Positions 1-7,912 of a stretch of 64,000 bases of DNA are shown here, piece after piece. The DNA comes from JANQPX01 sp965222015 (GTDB lineage Bacteria > Pseudomonadota > Alphaproteobacteria > Geminicoccales > Geminicoccaceae). The number at the start of each line of letters is the position of its first letter. The first letter of the stretch is position 1. The stretch is taken from assembly GCA_965222015.1 (NCBI GenBank), contig CBDCTL010000024.1:1550001-1614000 (forward strand), in the 5' to 3' direction. Below the pieces are notes generated by a model. The model worked only from the letters and a program-made list of their open reading frames with translations, was not told the DNA's origin and did no database searches. Position numbers and translations under genes: made by a program.

Positions 1-734
1 TCGCGGCCGCATTGCTCGATCCGGGGAACGATGCCGGAGGTCGAAAGCGTGATTTTTCGCCTGGGAAAAGCGAGGCCTTCCGGGTCCATGGCGATCGTAA
101 GCGCCTGGCGGACATTCTCGTAGTTCAGGAGCGGCTCGCCCATGCCCATCATCACGATATGGCTGATCCGGCGCTGGCCCTTCGGCGTCGGCCATTCCTC
201 GAAGCGATCGCGCGCCACAAGGATCTGCGAGAGGATGTCGTCCGCGCCGAGATTGCGTACCAGGGGCATGGTGCCTGTGTGGCAAAAGGTGCAGGCGAGC
301 GAGCAGCCGACCTGGCTGGAGACGCAAAGGGCGCCGCGCTCGACGTCGTCGGGCCCGCCCTGCTGAACATTCGGGATGTGCACCATCTCCACCTCCTGGC
401 CATCCTCGAACCGGAGCAGCCATTTGGTGGTCCCGTCGACCGAGCGCCGCTCTTCGGCGATCGCCGGCCGGTCGATGCGGAAGCGCTCGCCGAGGCGCTC
501 CCTCAGATCGCGCGGAAGGGTGGTCATCGCCTCGAAGGAGGTGGCACCACGGTGATAGAGCCAGTGGCCGAGCTGGCGCGCGCGCATGCGCCGGCTTTTC
601 GGGGCTTCGCCGAGGTCCGCGAGCGCGTCCTGCAGAGCCTCGTCATCGAGCCCGATCATCGAAACCGTCTGCGGGGCAGGCGACGTCCCCGGCTGTTCGG
701 ACGGACGCAGGTCCGCTTCGGCGTCGGGGGGCAT
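1..734 (-). CDS. rlmN: 23S rRNA/tRNA adenine-C2 methyltransferase RlmN (C-terminus beyond window)
   Basis: Radical-SAM enzyme that methylates C2 of adenosine in 23S rRNA (A2503) and some tRNAs. About 244 codons are present; the C-terminal part lies left of the window. The radical-SAM cluster motif CSLACTFC (CxxxCxxC) and the family block GMGEPLLNYENV are both readable, so the identification is firm. The start at 734 gives an N-terminus beginning MPPDAEADLRPSEQ; a second Met 25 codons later is an alternative. It lies 16 bp downstream of the IalB-like gene on the same strand and is probably co-transcribed with it, a pairing I recall from Hyphomicrobiales. No odd residues in the visible part. 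Confidence 0.95.
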   Translation of the reverse strand, partial: MPPDAEADLRPSEQPGTSPAPQTVSMIGLDDEALQDALADLGEAPKSRRMRARQLGHWLYHRGATSFEAMTTLPRDLRERLGERFRIDRPAIAEERRSVDGTTKWLLRFEDGQEVEMVHIPNVQQGGPDDVERGALCVSSQVGCSLACTFCHTGTMPLVRNLGADDILSQILVARDRFEEWPTPKGQRRISHIVMMGMGEPLLNYENVRQALTIAMDPEGLAFPRRKITLSTSGIVPRIEQCGR

Positions 735-750
735 CGAAGGGCCTTCACTC

Positions 751-1290
751 CTAGCCGGAGCAGGCGGCGACCATGGCGTTGTAGGCCTTGGTGAAGCCGA
801 GCAGGGAATAGGTGTCGGTGGAGGTGGTGTTTTTGCTGGACTCACCTTTCACCACCATGTTCTCGCCGCGCTTCATCTGGTCGATCAACGCCCGGTCCTC
901 GGTCTCGTCCTTGGTCCAGGCATGGGCGCCGCGGGTGAACAGGGTGAACTGGTTGGGGCCTACCGCGAGATCGACGCTGCTGCCCTCCAGATAGGTGTAG
1001 CCCGGCTGGACGCTGACCTCGTCGGTGACGGACGGCGTCGAGCGCCGCGTGACCAGGACCGCAGGCTTGCCGCGCCGCGTATAGCTGCCCGCCTGCTTCT
1101 TCGGTTCGCTGACGATGTAGCAGATCTTCTGACCGCTCTCCTCCAGCTCCCAGACGTTCCAGTCGGTGTAGCTGCCGAGCGAGTAGGGCGTCTGGGCCTG
1201 GGCGGTGCCGGCCAGGCCGAGGCAGACGACCAGAGCGGCAACGGTGCGCGACGCGCGATCAAAGAAGCATGTTGTCATCATCTCGATCAT
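751..1290 (-). CDS. Invasion-associated locus B (IalB) family exported protein
   Basis: Predicted 179-residue periplasmic protein of the IalB family. It has an N-terminal signal peptide (hydrophobic core VAALVVCLGLAG, likely cleavage after AQA around residue 32). The mature part carries the family's W-x-V-W start (YTDWNVWELEE), a Cys early in the mature domain (KICYIVSEPKKQ) and a second near the C-terminus (VAACSG) that could form a disulphide. IalB was named in Bartonella for erythrocyte invasion, but homologues are common in free-living relatives and their function is unknown, so no virulence role is implied. Met codons at 1290, 1281 and 1278 could all start it; the signal peptide is intact from each. 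Confidence 0.82.
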   Translation of the reverse strand: MIEMMTTCFFDRASRTVAALVVCLGLAGTAQAQTPYSLGSYTDWNVWELEESGQKICYIVSEPKKQAGSYTRRGKPAVLVTRRSTPSVTDEVSVQPGYTYLEGSSVDLAVGPNQFTLFTRGAHAWTKDETEDRALIDQMKRGENMVVKGESSKNTTSTDTYSLLGFTKAYNAMVAACSG

Positions 1291-1424
1291 CGGTGCTGGT
1301 GTTGGCGTGGCTTGTTATGTCGGCAAATTTCGCATGAATTGCAAGTTTCGTGTCGCATCCTTCGCGAGCCTAAAACGGTACGGCCGCAACTTGCTCCCCA
1401 TTCGGGGTGAACCTAGATTGCGGT

Positions 1425-2015
1425 ATGGACCGCACCGTTCCCGCCTCCAAGGATCACGACGACCACGTGGCGCTGATGCACGCGATCGTCAAGCAACGCA
1501 GTCGCGAGGCGTTTGCCGTCCTCTTCGAACATTTTGCGCCGAAGTTGAAAGCTTATTATCGCAAAGGCGGGCTGGAGTCGACAGTCGCGGAGGATCTGGC
1601 CCAGGACGCCATGCTCGCGGTCTGGCGCCATGCCGCCCGCTTCAGTCCGGCGATCGGCAGCCCGTCCACCTGGATCTACACCATCGCCAGAAATCTCCTG
1701 ATCGACCACGTGCGCCGCCAGAAGACACGACGCGGCGATCTCTCCGATCCGGTCCTGCAGCCGCCGCCGATCGGGATCGCCGATGATCTGGTCGAGGCGC
1801 AGCAACGTTACAGATCCCTGAAGGCCAGTCTCGAAAGGATCCCGGAAGAGCAGGCGTTCATTCTCAAGATGGCGTTCTTCGAGCACAAGACCCACAGTGA
1901 GATCGCGGCCCAGACAGGGCTGCCGCTGGGCACGGTCAAGTCGCGCATCCGGCTCGCGATGGAACGTCTCCGGGCCGACCTTGCTGATCTCGCGGATTCG
2001 GGAGGGCTCGAATGA
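1425..2015 (+). CDS. ECF-type sigma factor, RpoE/ChrR class
   Basis: Extracytoplasmic-function sigma-70 factor of about 196 residues. Region 2 is readable (AEDLAQDAMLAVWRHA, then STWIYTIARNLLIDHVRR, the -10 recognition and melting segment). Region 4 is a helix-turn-helix (HSEIAAQTGLPLGTVKSRIR) for -35 recognition. The next gene, overlapping by 4 bp (ATGA), is a ChrR-like anti-sigma factor, so this is a sigma/anti-sigma operon of the type that in Rhodobacter controls the singlet-oxygen response. A GTG at 1407 could add six residues; the ATG at 1425 is preferred because a GGGGTGA-like ribosome site lies upstream. No convincing autoregulated ECF promoter was seen upstream. Confidence 0.9.
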   Translation: MDRTVPASKDHDDHVALMHAIVKQRSREAFAVLFEHFAPKLKAYYRKGGLESTVAEDLAQDAMLAVWRHAARFSPAIGSPSTWIYTIARNLLIDHVRRQKTRRGDLSDPVLQPPPIGIADDLVEAQQRYRSLKASLERIPEEQAFILKMAFFEHKTHSEIAAQTGLPLGTVKSRIRLAMERLRADLADLADSGGLE

Positions 2016-2761
2016 CCGACACCAGTTCGCCGATCGAGCCCCTGCTCCTGGACTGCGCCACTGGCGCCGCCGATCCGGCGCTCGAGCTTCTGGTCGCGAC
2101 CCATCTCGCCATGTCCGAAGAAAGCCGGAGCCTCTTTGCGATGATGGATAGGGTGGGGGGCGCGCTGCTCGACGATCTCGACGGCGAGCCGCTCGAGCGA
2201 ATCTCGACGCCGGGCATTCTCCAGGCGATCGATGGGCTCCAGGCGATCGATGGGCTCCAGGCGATCGACGGACTTCAGGCACCCCCCGGCGGGGACGACG
2301 CGGCCGCCATCGGGGCCGGGGACCGGCTGCCCCCGGGCGGGATATCGACGGTGCCGGGGCGTCCGGCGTTCGCAGCCGACGACATGCCCGCCCCACTGCG
2401 CGCCTTCGGCCCGGAACTTCTCGACCGTCGCCGCTGGCAGCGGCTCGGCTTCGGCGTGGCGGCTCTGCCGCTGCCGACGCCTGGTTCCCGGGAACGTGCT
2501 CATCTGCTGCGCGCCAGACCGCGCACGCGGATCGCCGCCCACCGCCATGTCGGCCGGGAGGTAGTGCTGGTTCTGAAGGGTGCGTTTCGGGACGGCGACC
2601 TGCGCTACGACGCCGGCGACATCGCCGTTAAGGAAGACGGCACGATCCACGCTCCCCTGATCGAGGCCGAGGACGATTGCGTCTGCCTTGCGGTCACCGA
2701 AGCGCCGGTGGAGTTCGTCGGCATCATGGGCTGGGCGCTGAATCGCTTTTGCCGATTTTAG
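2012..2761 (+). CDS. ChrR-like anti-sigma factor with cupin domain and altered zinc site
   Basis: Partner of the preceding sigma factor, 249 residues, in ChrR layout: an N-terminal sigma-binding helical domain (about 1-60), a linker, and a C-terminal cupin. ChrR proteins normally bind zinc in the N-terminal domain through a HxxxCxxC-type motif (HLSLCDECR in the reference as I recall it). Here the matching stretch is HLAMSEESR: the His stays but both Cys are Ser, and the upstream His pair is absent. The cupin ligands look intact (AHRH, then a Glu in GREVVLVL, then a His in TIHAP). The linker holds a six-residue repeat, AIDGLQ, three times, encoded by an 18-bp tandem repeat. The call is firm as family; the zinc loss in the N-domain is an observation against a remembered consensus. 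Confidence 0.82.
   Translation: MTDTSSPIEPLLLDCATGAADPALELLVATHLAMSEESRSLFAMMDRVGGALLDDLDGEPLERISTPGILQAIDGLQAIDGLQAIDGLQAPPGGDDAAAIGAGDRLPPGGISTVPGRPAFAADDMPAPLRAFGPELLDRRRWQRLGFGVAALPLPTPGSRERAHLLRARPRTRIAAHRHVGREVVLVLKGAFRDGDLRYDAGDIAVKEDGTIHAPLIEAEDDCVCLAVTEAPVEFVGIMGWALNRFCRF
2220..2278 (+). repeat. 18-bp tandem repeat inside the anti-sigma gene
   Basis: Three consecutive 18-bp units, roughly CAGGCGATCGATGGGCTC; the third has a few substitutions. The unit is a multiple of three, so copy-number change would lengthen or shorten the linker between sigma-binding and cupin domains without a frameshift. It encodes AIDGLQ repeated in register. Confidence 0.9.
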
Positions 2762-3170
2762 ATATGGCGTCCGTTCGCATCGTCGGCGTTGCGGACGTCC
2801 GTCGGTCTCGCGGAATCGCCCGGCCGTCTTCTAGTGTCCGCCGTTTTCTAGTGTCTGATGAAACCCTCACGAGATGACGCCTCCGGAGTGCATTCGCCTG
2901 TGAGGCTATAAAATTTTGTTAAAATACATTATAAAAGGTGTCGTCCAACGAATTTTGGATCGCCAAAAGGTTGTTTTTGCTTGAGATTTGGGGGTGAGCT
3001 TGGGCATTTCGACGGCGGGAAAAAGCGTCGCTAGCGACGGAAACCACGGCCTAGTTGCGCCGTCTCCGGCGGTTCGGCTGCACGCCCTCTGTCGTTTTCC
3101 GACAACAGTGGCCGGCCAAAAAACCGTTTGCGCCGCCCCGATGCCCGACTTTCGAGCCTGAGCGCGCGTC
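2762..3170. other. Gene-free 409-bp stretch with AT-rich core
   Basis: No convincing gene. It holds a short direct repeat TTCTAGTGTC at 2829-2838 and 2846-2855, an unusually AT-rich block near 2905-2945 that may contain a promoter for the small zinc-ribbon gene downstream, and a perfect 14-bp palindrome CGTCGCTAGCGACG at 3026-3039. The base composition contrasts with the GC-rich surroundings. Confidence 0.6.
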
Positions 3171-3344
3171 ATGGCGAAGCCGAAGGTCACGGCGAAGAAT
3201 TGCAAGGTGTGCGGTGGCGTGCTGGCTTCGGATCAGAAAAAGTGTCTTCACTGCGGGGCCGGCGATCCGATCAAGAAGACCGACCCGCCACTCTGGCCCT
3301 GGGCCGTGTTCTTCTCGGTGATCGCGGTGCTGCTGCTGCTGTGA
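3171..3344 (+). CDS. Small zinc-ribbon protein with C-terminal membrane helix (57 aa)
   Basis: Short gene, 57 residues. The N-terminal half has two Cys pairs, CKVC and CLHC, 13-14 residues apart, the spacing of a zinc ribbon. The C-terminal third is a hydrophobic segment (WPWAVFFSVIAVLLLL) ending exactly at the stop, so the protein is probably tail-anchored with the zinc ribbon in the cytoplasm. A second, related protein is encoded 197 bp downstream (LAS then a Cys pair, then a DPIKK/KPIEK segment), so the pair looks like a tandem duplication. I do not recognise a named family, and no function can be assigned. The coding case rests on the paired motif and on the helix ending the frame. Confidence 0.7.
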   Translation: MAKPKVTAKNCKVCGGVLASDQKKCLHCGAGDPIKKTDPPLWPWAVFFSVIAVLLLL

Positions 3345-3541
3345 GCCCGGGACGCCCTCGGATCCTTGGCGACAAGCGCTGCAACTTTATCGCAACGGTC
3401 CGCAAAAAAATCGCCAAATAATAGAAATTGATCTGGAAAACTATCGCGTCATGTGATGTTTCGGATGGATAGAAATGCGTTCGCTGCGCTGTTGGTCGGG
3501 CGCCCAAAGCCATCATATTCGTCGATACCGAGTTGGTGCTC

Positions 3542-3790
3542 ATGCCGTGTTCCGACGTCAAGCTCGCCTGCTGCCGACTATGCAAGAAGCCGCTCGCCTC
3601 GAACCTGGGCGAGTGCATCCATTGCGGGGTCTGCAAGCCCATCGAGAAGGACAGATGCTGCTGGCTGCACAGGCTGCTGTTCGTGCTGCTCGTGCTAGGC
3701 ACGATTCTCGCCACCCTTCGCTACGAGGCCCGGGGTCGCGCCGGCCCCGACTGCGGGGTCCGGGAAATAGGCGCGACCCATGACTGCTGA
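3542..3790 (+). CDS. Small zinc-ribbon membrane protein, paralogue of the upstream one
   Basis: About 82 residues from the ATG at 3542; GTG at 3536 and TTG at 3533 are also possible. Cys pairs CRLC and CIHC match the upstream small protein in spacing and context (KPLASNLGECIHCG against GVLASDQKKCLHCG). Extra Cys residues follow (VCKPIEKDRCCW), then a membrane helix (LLFVLLVLGTILATL) and a short polar tail ending THDC. Like its neighbour it is probably a zinc-binding protein anchored in the membrane; the tail here is longer. Function unknown. It lies upstream of mbfA on the same strand, but the 116-bp gap and a candidate Irr box argue that mbfA has its own promoter. Confidence 0.65.
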   Translation: MPCSDVKLACCRLCKKPLASNLGECIHCGVCKPIEKDRCCWLHRLLFVLLVLGTILATLRYEARGRAGPDCGVREIGATHDC

Positions 3791-3875
3791 CCGACGTCGA
3801 GCGGCGTCCTGAGCCCTCGTGACCTGCCGCTGACCTTGCGCGATCGTCGCTGGCGGCGCAAAACGGACGTCTGTT

Positions 3876-3892
3876 TTTGGAACGTCTCTAAG
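3876..3892 (+). promoter_or_regulatory. Candidate Irr box (iron control element) before mbfA
   Basis: TTTGGAA-CGT-CTCTAAG matches the alphaproteobacterial Irr consensus TTTAGAA-N3-TTCTAAA at 11 of 14 positions. It ends 14 bp before the mbfA start codon, a position expected for repression. mbfA is a known Irr target in Agrobacterium and Bradyrhizobium, which supports the call; binding is inferred. Confidence 0.55.
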
Positions 3893-3906
3893 TCCAAGGG
3901 TGGCGC

Positions 3907-4884
3907 ATGATTCCCGGATTCTCGTCAAGACGTCGTTTCGCCGATCTGTCGGAACAGGAGATCCTGGCGCTCGCGATCTCGGCTGAGGAGGACGATGGCC
4001 GCATCTATCTGACCTACGCGCAGCACCTGCGTGAAAACTTCCCGCAGAGCGCCAAGGTGTTCGAGGGCATGGCCGAGGAGGAGGAGGGGCATCGGCAGCA
4101 GCTGATCGAACTGCATCGCGAGCGCTTCGGCGAAGTGATTCCGCTGATCCGGCGCGAGCATGTCGCCGGCTTCTATCACCGCAAGCCCACCTGGCTGCTG
4201 CAGAATCTCGGGGTCGAGCGCATCCGCGAGGAGGCGGCTGAGATGGAGCGTGCGGCCCATAATTTCTATCTGAAGGCCGCGCAGCAGACCACCGATGCCG
4301 GCACCAGGAAGCTTTTGGGCGAGCTGGCGCTGGCCGAAGCCGGCCATGAGAAGGCGGCGGAAAAATTGGAGGCCGAGCATCTTCCCGACGATGCGCGCGC
4401 GGACGAGGATCGCGCCGCCCATCGCCAGTTTCTGCTGACCTGGGTGCAGCCCGGCCTCGCCGGCCTGATGGACGGCTCGGTCTCGACGCTGGCCCCGATC
4501 TTCGCCGCCGCCTTCGCCACCGGCGACACCTGGCAGACCTTCCTGGTCGGCCTCGCCGCCTCGGTGGGTGCGGGCATTTCCATGGGCTTCACCGAAGCCG
4601 CCTCCGACGACGGCGAACTCTCCGGCCGCGGCTCGCCGATCAAACGCGGCATCGCGTCGGGCGTCATGACCACCGTCGGCGGCCTCGGCCACGCGCTTCC
4701 CTATCTGATCCCCGACTTCAACACCGCGACCACCATCGCCATCATCATCGTCTTTTTCGAGCTCTGGGCGATCGCCTGGATCCAGAACAAATATATGGAT
4801 ACGCCGTTCTTCCGCGCCGCCTTTCAGGTGGTCCTCGGCGGCGCGCTGGTCTTCGCCTCGGGCATCCTCATCGGCAACGCCTGA
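3907..4884 (+). CDS. mbfA: MbfA-type membrane ferritin/VIT1 iron exporter
   Basis: Inner-membrane protein of 325 residues joining a ferritin-like domain (about 10-160) to a VIT1-type transporter domain (about 175-325). The ferritin part shows clustered iron ligands: AISAEEDDGRIYLTYAQH, then MAEEEEGHRQQL, REEAAEMERAAHNFY and ALAEAGHEKAAEK. The membrane part starts at QPGLAGLMDGSVSTLAP, the signature loop of VIT/CCC1 transporters, and has several hydrophobic helices. In Bradyrhizobium and Agrobacterium this protein exports iron and protects against iron and peroxide stress, and is repressed by Irr when iron is scarce. Length and domain order match the family. A candidate Irr box sits just upstream. 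It is convergent with the kinase gene, 48 bp away. Confidence 0.92.
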   Translation: MIPGFSSRRRFADLSEQEILALAISAEEDDGRIYLTYAQHLRENFPQSAKVFEGMAEEEEGHRQQLIELHRERFGEVIPLIRREHVAGFYHRKPTWLLQNLGVERIREEAAEMERAAHNFYLKAAQQTTDAGTRKLLGELALAEAGHEKAAEKLEAEHLPDDARADEDRAAHRQFLLTWVQPGLAGLMDGSVSTLAPIFAAAFATGDTWQTFLVGLAASVGAGISMGFTEAASDDGELSGRGSPIKRGIASGVMTTVGGLGHALPYLIPDFNTATTIAIIIVFFELWAIAWIQNKYMDTPFFRAAFQVVLGGALVFASGILIGNA

Positions 4885-4932
4885 GACCGCGCTCTCGAAG
4901 GGCTCCGCATGTCCGATCGAGGACGACAGAAT

Positions 4933-6297
4933 TCAGGCGGCGCGGGCTTTCAGGGGCGGGCTGAATCCGACGAGCGGCGAAGAGGCAGCCTGGTGCGGCA
5001 GAACGATGGTGAAGGTCGATCCTTCGCCGACGGTGCTCACCACCTCGATGTCGCCGCCGTGCATGTCGACGAACGCCTTCACCAGGCTGAGGCCGACACC
5101 GGTTCCGGCGATTCCGGTCGACGTCGATGCCCGAAAATAGGCGCTGAAAAGATCGGGCAGTTCCGATTCGGGGATGCCGACACCATGATCGCGGATCGCG
5201 ATGCTGACGCGGCCGTCCGTCGATCGTCCGGTCACGTCGATCCGTTTGCCATCGGGTGAGTATTTGACGGCGTTGGTGACGATGTTGAGGATTGCCTGCC
5301 GCAGCAGTTTTTCGTCGCCCCAGCAGTGCCGCGGCAGCTTGTCGATATCGGTCACGATCATCGCGTCCGGGGCGATCTCACGCTGGTTCTCGCAGATCTC
5401 CCGAACCAGCTGCTGCAGGTCGAAGCCGGCCGGATCCATTTCGATGGTGCCGGCTTCGAGCTTGGCGGAGCTCAGCATGGTTTCCATGAGATCGACCAGG
5501 CGACCGACGGCGACCCGGATCTTCTTCAGGTCCTCGCCGCGCGCGTCGGCCGCGATGCCGTCTCCCTTCTTGATAAGACGCTGCGCCTTGCCGTCGACGA
5601 TCGCGAGCGGTGTGCGGAACTCATGAGACACCATCGAAACGAAGCGCCGCTGCAGGGCGTTGAGATTGCGTTCCTTTTCGAGCGATTCCTCGAGCCGGTC
5701 CACCTGCACCTTCTTTTCGGCCTCAAGTCTGGCCAGGCCGGTGATTTCGGTGATGGCGCGGTTCAGCGCACGAAGCGGCAGCTGACGAAGCGTGACGAAG
5801 GTCAGGATCGCAAAGGCCCAGGCTATCAGGGTCAGGACCAGCGTCTGCCACAAGAGGCCATGGAGGGAGATTCTGAGAACGACATGGCCGATCGGACGCC
5901 CATTGTCATAGATCGGCTCGCTCGCCGTGTCGGCCAGCCAGTTCTGCCCAGAGATCGTATGTCCTCGGGTCTCGTGAATGATCTCGTCGTCCAGATCGGT
6001 GATCGCGATGACCATCTGACCCTCGACCGCGCTGTCGGCAAATCGGTTCAGGATATCGTCCAGGAGATCGATCTGAAACTGCCACATCAGTGGATAGCTC
6101 GAAACGACGTCGGTCAGCTGATGGGCGAGATTTCTGGTGTCGGCTTCCAGCCAGCCATGATGATATTGCTGTCGAAGCTTGAAGAACGTCACGGGCACGA
6201 CGATCGCGATGGAGAGGGCGACGAGCAGCGCCATGCAGGTGATGGTTCGCGAGATCGATCTCTTCTGCCAGTTCGTGAATGCCGTCAGCTTCGGCAT
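4933..6297 (-). CDS. Membrane sensor histidine kinase, partner of a binding protein
   Basis: 454-residue sensor kinase. Membrane helix 1 is about 19-38, a periplasmic sensor of about 100 residues follows (40-145), helix 2 is about 150-170, then a coiled-coil signalling helix (EAEKKVQVDRLEESLEKE), a HisKA domain with the phosphorylated His in SHEFRTPL (His225), and a HATPase domain with N box NIVTNAVKYSPDG, G1 DHGVGIP and G2 GTGVGLSL. All catalytic motifs look intact. It lies 3 bp downstream of a periplasmic phosphate-type binding-protein gene, so the two are surely co-transcribed and the binding protein may present its ligand to the sensor. No response regulator is adjacent. Ligand unknown. 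Confidence 0.9.
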   Translation of the reverse strand: MPKLTAFTNWQKRSISRTITCMALLVALSIAIVVPVTFFKLRQQYHHGWLEADTRNLAHQLTDVVSSYPLMWQFQIDLLDDILNRFADSAVEGQMVIAITDLDDEIIHETRGHTISGQNWLADTASEPIYDNGRPIGHVVLRISLHGLLWQTLVLTLIAWAFAILTFVTLRQLPLRALNRAITEITGLARLEAEKKVQVDRLEESLEKERNLNALQRRFVSMVSHEFRTPLAIVDGKAQRLIKKGDGIAADARGEDLKKIRVAVGRLVDLMETMLSSAKLEAGTIEMDPAGFDLQQLVREICENQREIAPDAMIVTDIDKLPRHCWGDEKLLRQAILNIVTNAVKYSPDGKRIDVTGRSTDGRVSIAIRDHGVGIPESELPDLFSAYFRASTSTGIAGTGVGLSLVKAFVDMHGGDIEVVSTVGEGSTFTIVLPHQAASSPLVGFSPPLKARAA

Positions 6298-6300
6298 GGG

Positions 6301-7170
6301 CTAGCGATCCGCCTCGCGGTCGACGGTCAGATGCCCGGTCGACTCGAGGATCGATCGGCCTTCGTTCGACCAGACGAAATCGATGAAGGCGGTCGCATTG
6401 GCGTTCGGCTGCTCCTTCATGACGATCGACAGGGTCTTGGCGAGGCTGTAGCTGCCGTCCCGCAACGCTTCAGGCGTCGGACGGGCGCCGTCCAACGCCA
6501 GAGGCTTCACATGCCGCTGATCGAAATGGACGAGCACCGCGGTCGACATGCCGAGCGATCCCGGAAGTTCCGCGATATATTCGGCGGCATCCCGATCCGT
6601 CAGCGCGATCTTGAGGCCGGCTCGCCGGTGTGCGGCGTCGAGCGATGCAGCGACCGACGGCAGCATGGTCTTGATGATGGCGGTATCGGTGTCCGTCTTC
6701 GGCCGGAGAATCAGCCGGATCGGCGTGCCGTCCGACCAGCGGATCACTTTGCCTTCGAAGATGTCGGCGAGCTGGGAAAGCGTCAGATTGTCGACGGGAT
6801 TCTCGGCGTGGGTGACCAGGAGGAAGGGCGTGCGCGCGTAGACCGTCGACCGGGCGCCGGCTGCACGCTCCTCATCCCGCAGGTCGCGGGAGCTGACCGA
6901 AAAGTCGATCGCGTCGGCCAGCAGCGCCTTGATGCCACCGGAACTGCCGAGCCCGCGCACGATTTCGATCGTCATCTCCGGATGATGTTCGCCAAAGGCT
7001 GCTGCCAGGCGATCCATGCCGGCGAGGCCGGCACCGGTGCCGCCAATCTTCAAGTCCGCCCCCGCACTTGAGCCCGACCCGATCGCGATCAGCGCCAAGG
7101 CGAGCGATGCCGCCCGCACGTGACGTCGATAGGTCGAAAGATCGGGCAAGGACAGACTCCCCGGCTTCAA
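6301..7170 (-). CDS. PstS-like periplasmic substrate-binding protein
   Basis: Periplasmic binding protein of the phosphate/tungstate-like type (PBP-like domain 2). After a signal segment (ASLALALIAIGSGSSAGA) come the hallmark starts LKIGGTGAG and GLGSSGGIKAL, the loop that cups an oxyanion, then DFSVSSRDL and LTLSQLADIFEGKVIRWSDG, typical of PstS relatives. No ABC permease or ATPase is next to it; instead a sensor kinase follows 3 bp downstream, suggesting a sensing rather than a transport role. The start is uncertain: the longest frame begins at a TTG (7170), while a GTG at 7119 would place the signal peptide at the very N-terminus. Ligand could be phosphate or another oxyanion. Confidence 0.8.
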   Translation of the reverse strand: MKPGSLSLPDLSTYRRHVRAASLALALIAIGSGSSAGADLKIGGTGAGLAGMDRLAAAFGEHHPEMTIEIVRGLGSSGGIKALLADAIDFSVSSRDLRDEERAAGARSTVYARTPFLLVTHAENPVDNLTLSQLADIFEGKVIRWSDGTPIRLILRPKTDTDTAIIKTMLPSVAASLDAAHRRAGLKIALTDRDAAEYIAELPGSLGMSTAVLVHFDQRHVKPLALDGARPTPEALRDGSYSLAKTLSIVMKEQPNANATAFIDFVWSNEGRSILESTGHLTVDREADR

Positions 7171-7293
7171 TCCAAAAAAGGGCGGGCCGCAGCCATCGCC
7201 CCTCGTCTAAAGGAATTTTATGAATTATTCGCTAACGCGCGTTCGATGGCTCGTTTCGCGCCGGAGCGGCAGCTTCGGGTTCGGCGCCGGCCG

Positions 7294-7845
7294 TCAGTCC
7301 TCGAAGGGCTTCGAGCCGTCCGGCGTTTCGACCTCGAAGGCGTTCAGGGTCATCGAGATCAGGGTGTAGTAGCCGAGGATGCCGATCAGATCGACGAGGC
7401 CGCGCTCGCCAAGTGCTGCTGTCGCCCGGGCGTAGGTCGCATCGCTGAGCCTGCGCTGATCGTGCAGTTCGCGTGCGACCGCATGGACCGCGCGCGAAGC
7501 TTCGTCGCCGAGCGGCGGTTCCTGCCCCATACGGATCGCCTCGATCACCCCGTCGGAGATTCCGGCCTCGCGTGCCGGGCCGACATGGGCGTGCCACTCG
7601 AAATCCGCCTTCCAGATCGATCCGGTGACCAGGATGGCGAGTTCCGAGAGCTGCGGCGGCAGGCTGCTGTGGTAGCGGACATAGGCGCCTAGTTTCTGGG
7701 CTTTGTCGGCGAGCGGTGGTGAATGCAGCCAGATCGCGAGCGGACCCTGGACGTCCCCCCTCGGCCCGGCGGCGATCTCGTCGCGGATGCGCCGCTGTTC
7801 GGCGTCCATGTCCTCGAAGGCGGGGGCGGAAAGGCGTCTTGTCAT
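7294..7845 (-). CDS. Carboxymuconolactone decarboxylase/AhpD-like protein
   Basis: 183-residue protein of the carboxymuconolactone decarboxylase fold. The family segment is readable: LSELAILVTGSIWKADFEWHAHVGPAREAGIS, with the conserved W-x-x-H and the following A-x-x-x-G. The CxxC pair of true AhpD peroxidase partners is absent, so it is closer to the decarboxylase-like group than to AhpD reductants. Substrate unknown; some relatives act in aromatic-acid breakdown, but no such pathway is in this window. It lies 67 bp downstream of the iron-binding protein gene and could be co-transcribed with it. Start at the ATG at 7845. Confidence 0.85.
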   Translation of the reverse strand: MTRRLSAPAFEDMDAEQRRIRDEIAAGPRGDVQGPLAIWLHSPPLADKAQKLGAYVRYHSSLPPQLSELAILVTGSIWKADFEWHAHVGPAREAGISDGVIEAIRMGQEPPLGDEASRAVHAVARELHDQRRLSDATYARATAALGERGLVDLIGILGYYTLISMTLNAFEVETPDGSKPFED

Positions 7846-7912
7846 GTCGATGCTTTCGTTTCACGGGCCGCCGGCCGCGTCCCTGCACCGGGAACGGGCC
7901 GGCCGCCTTCGG

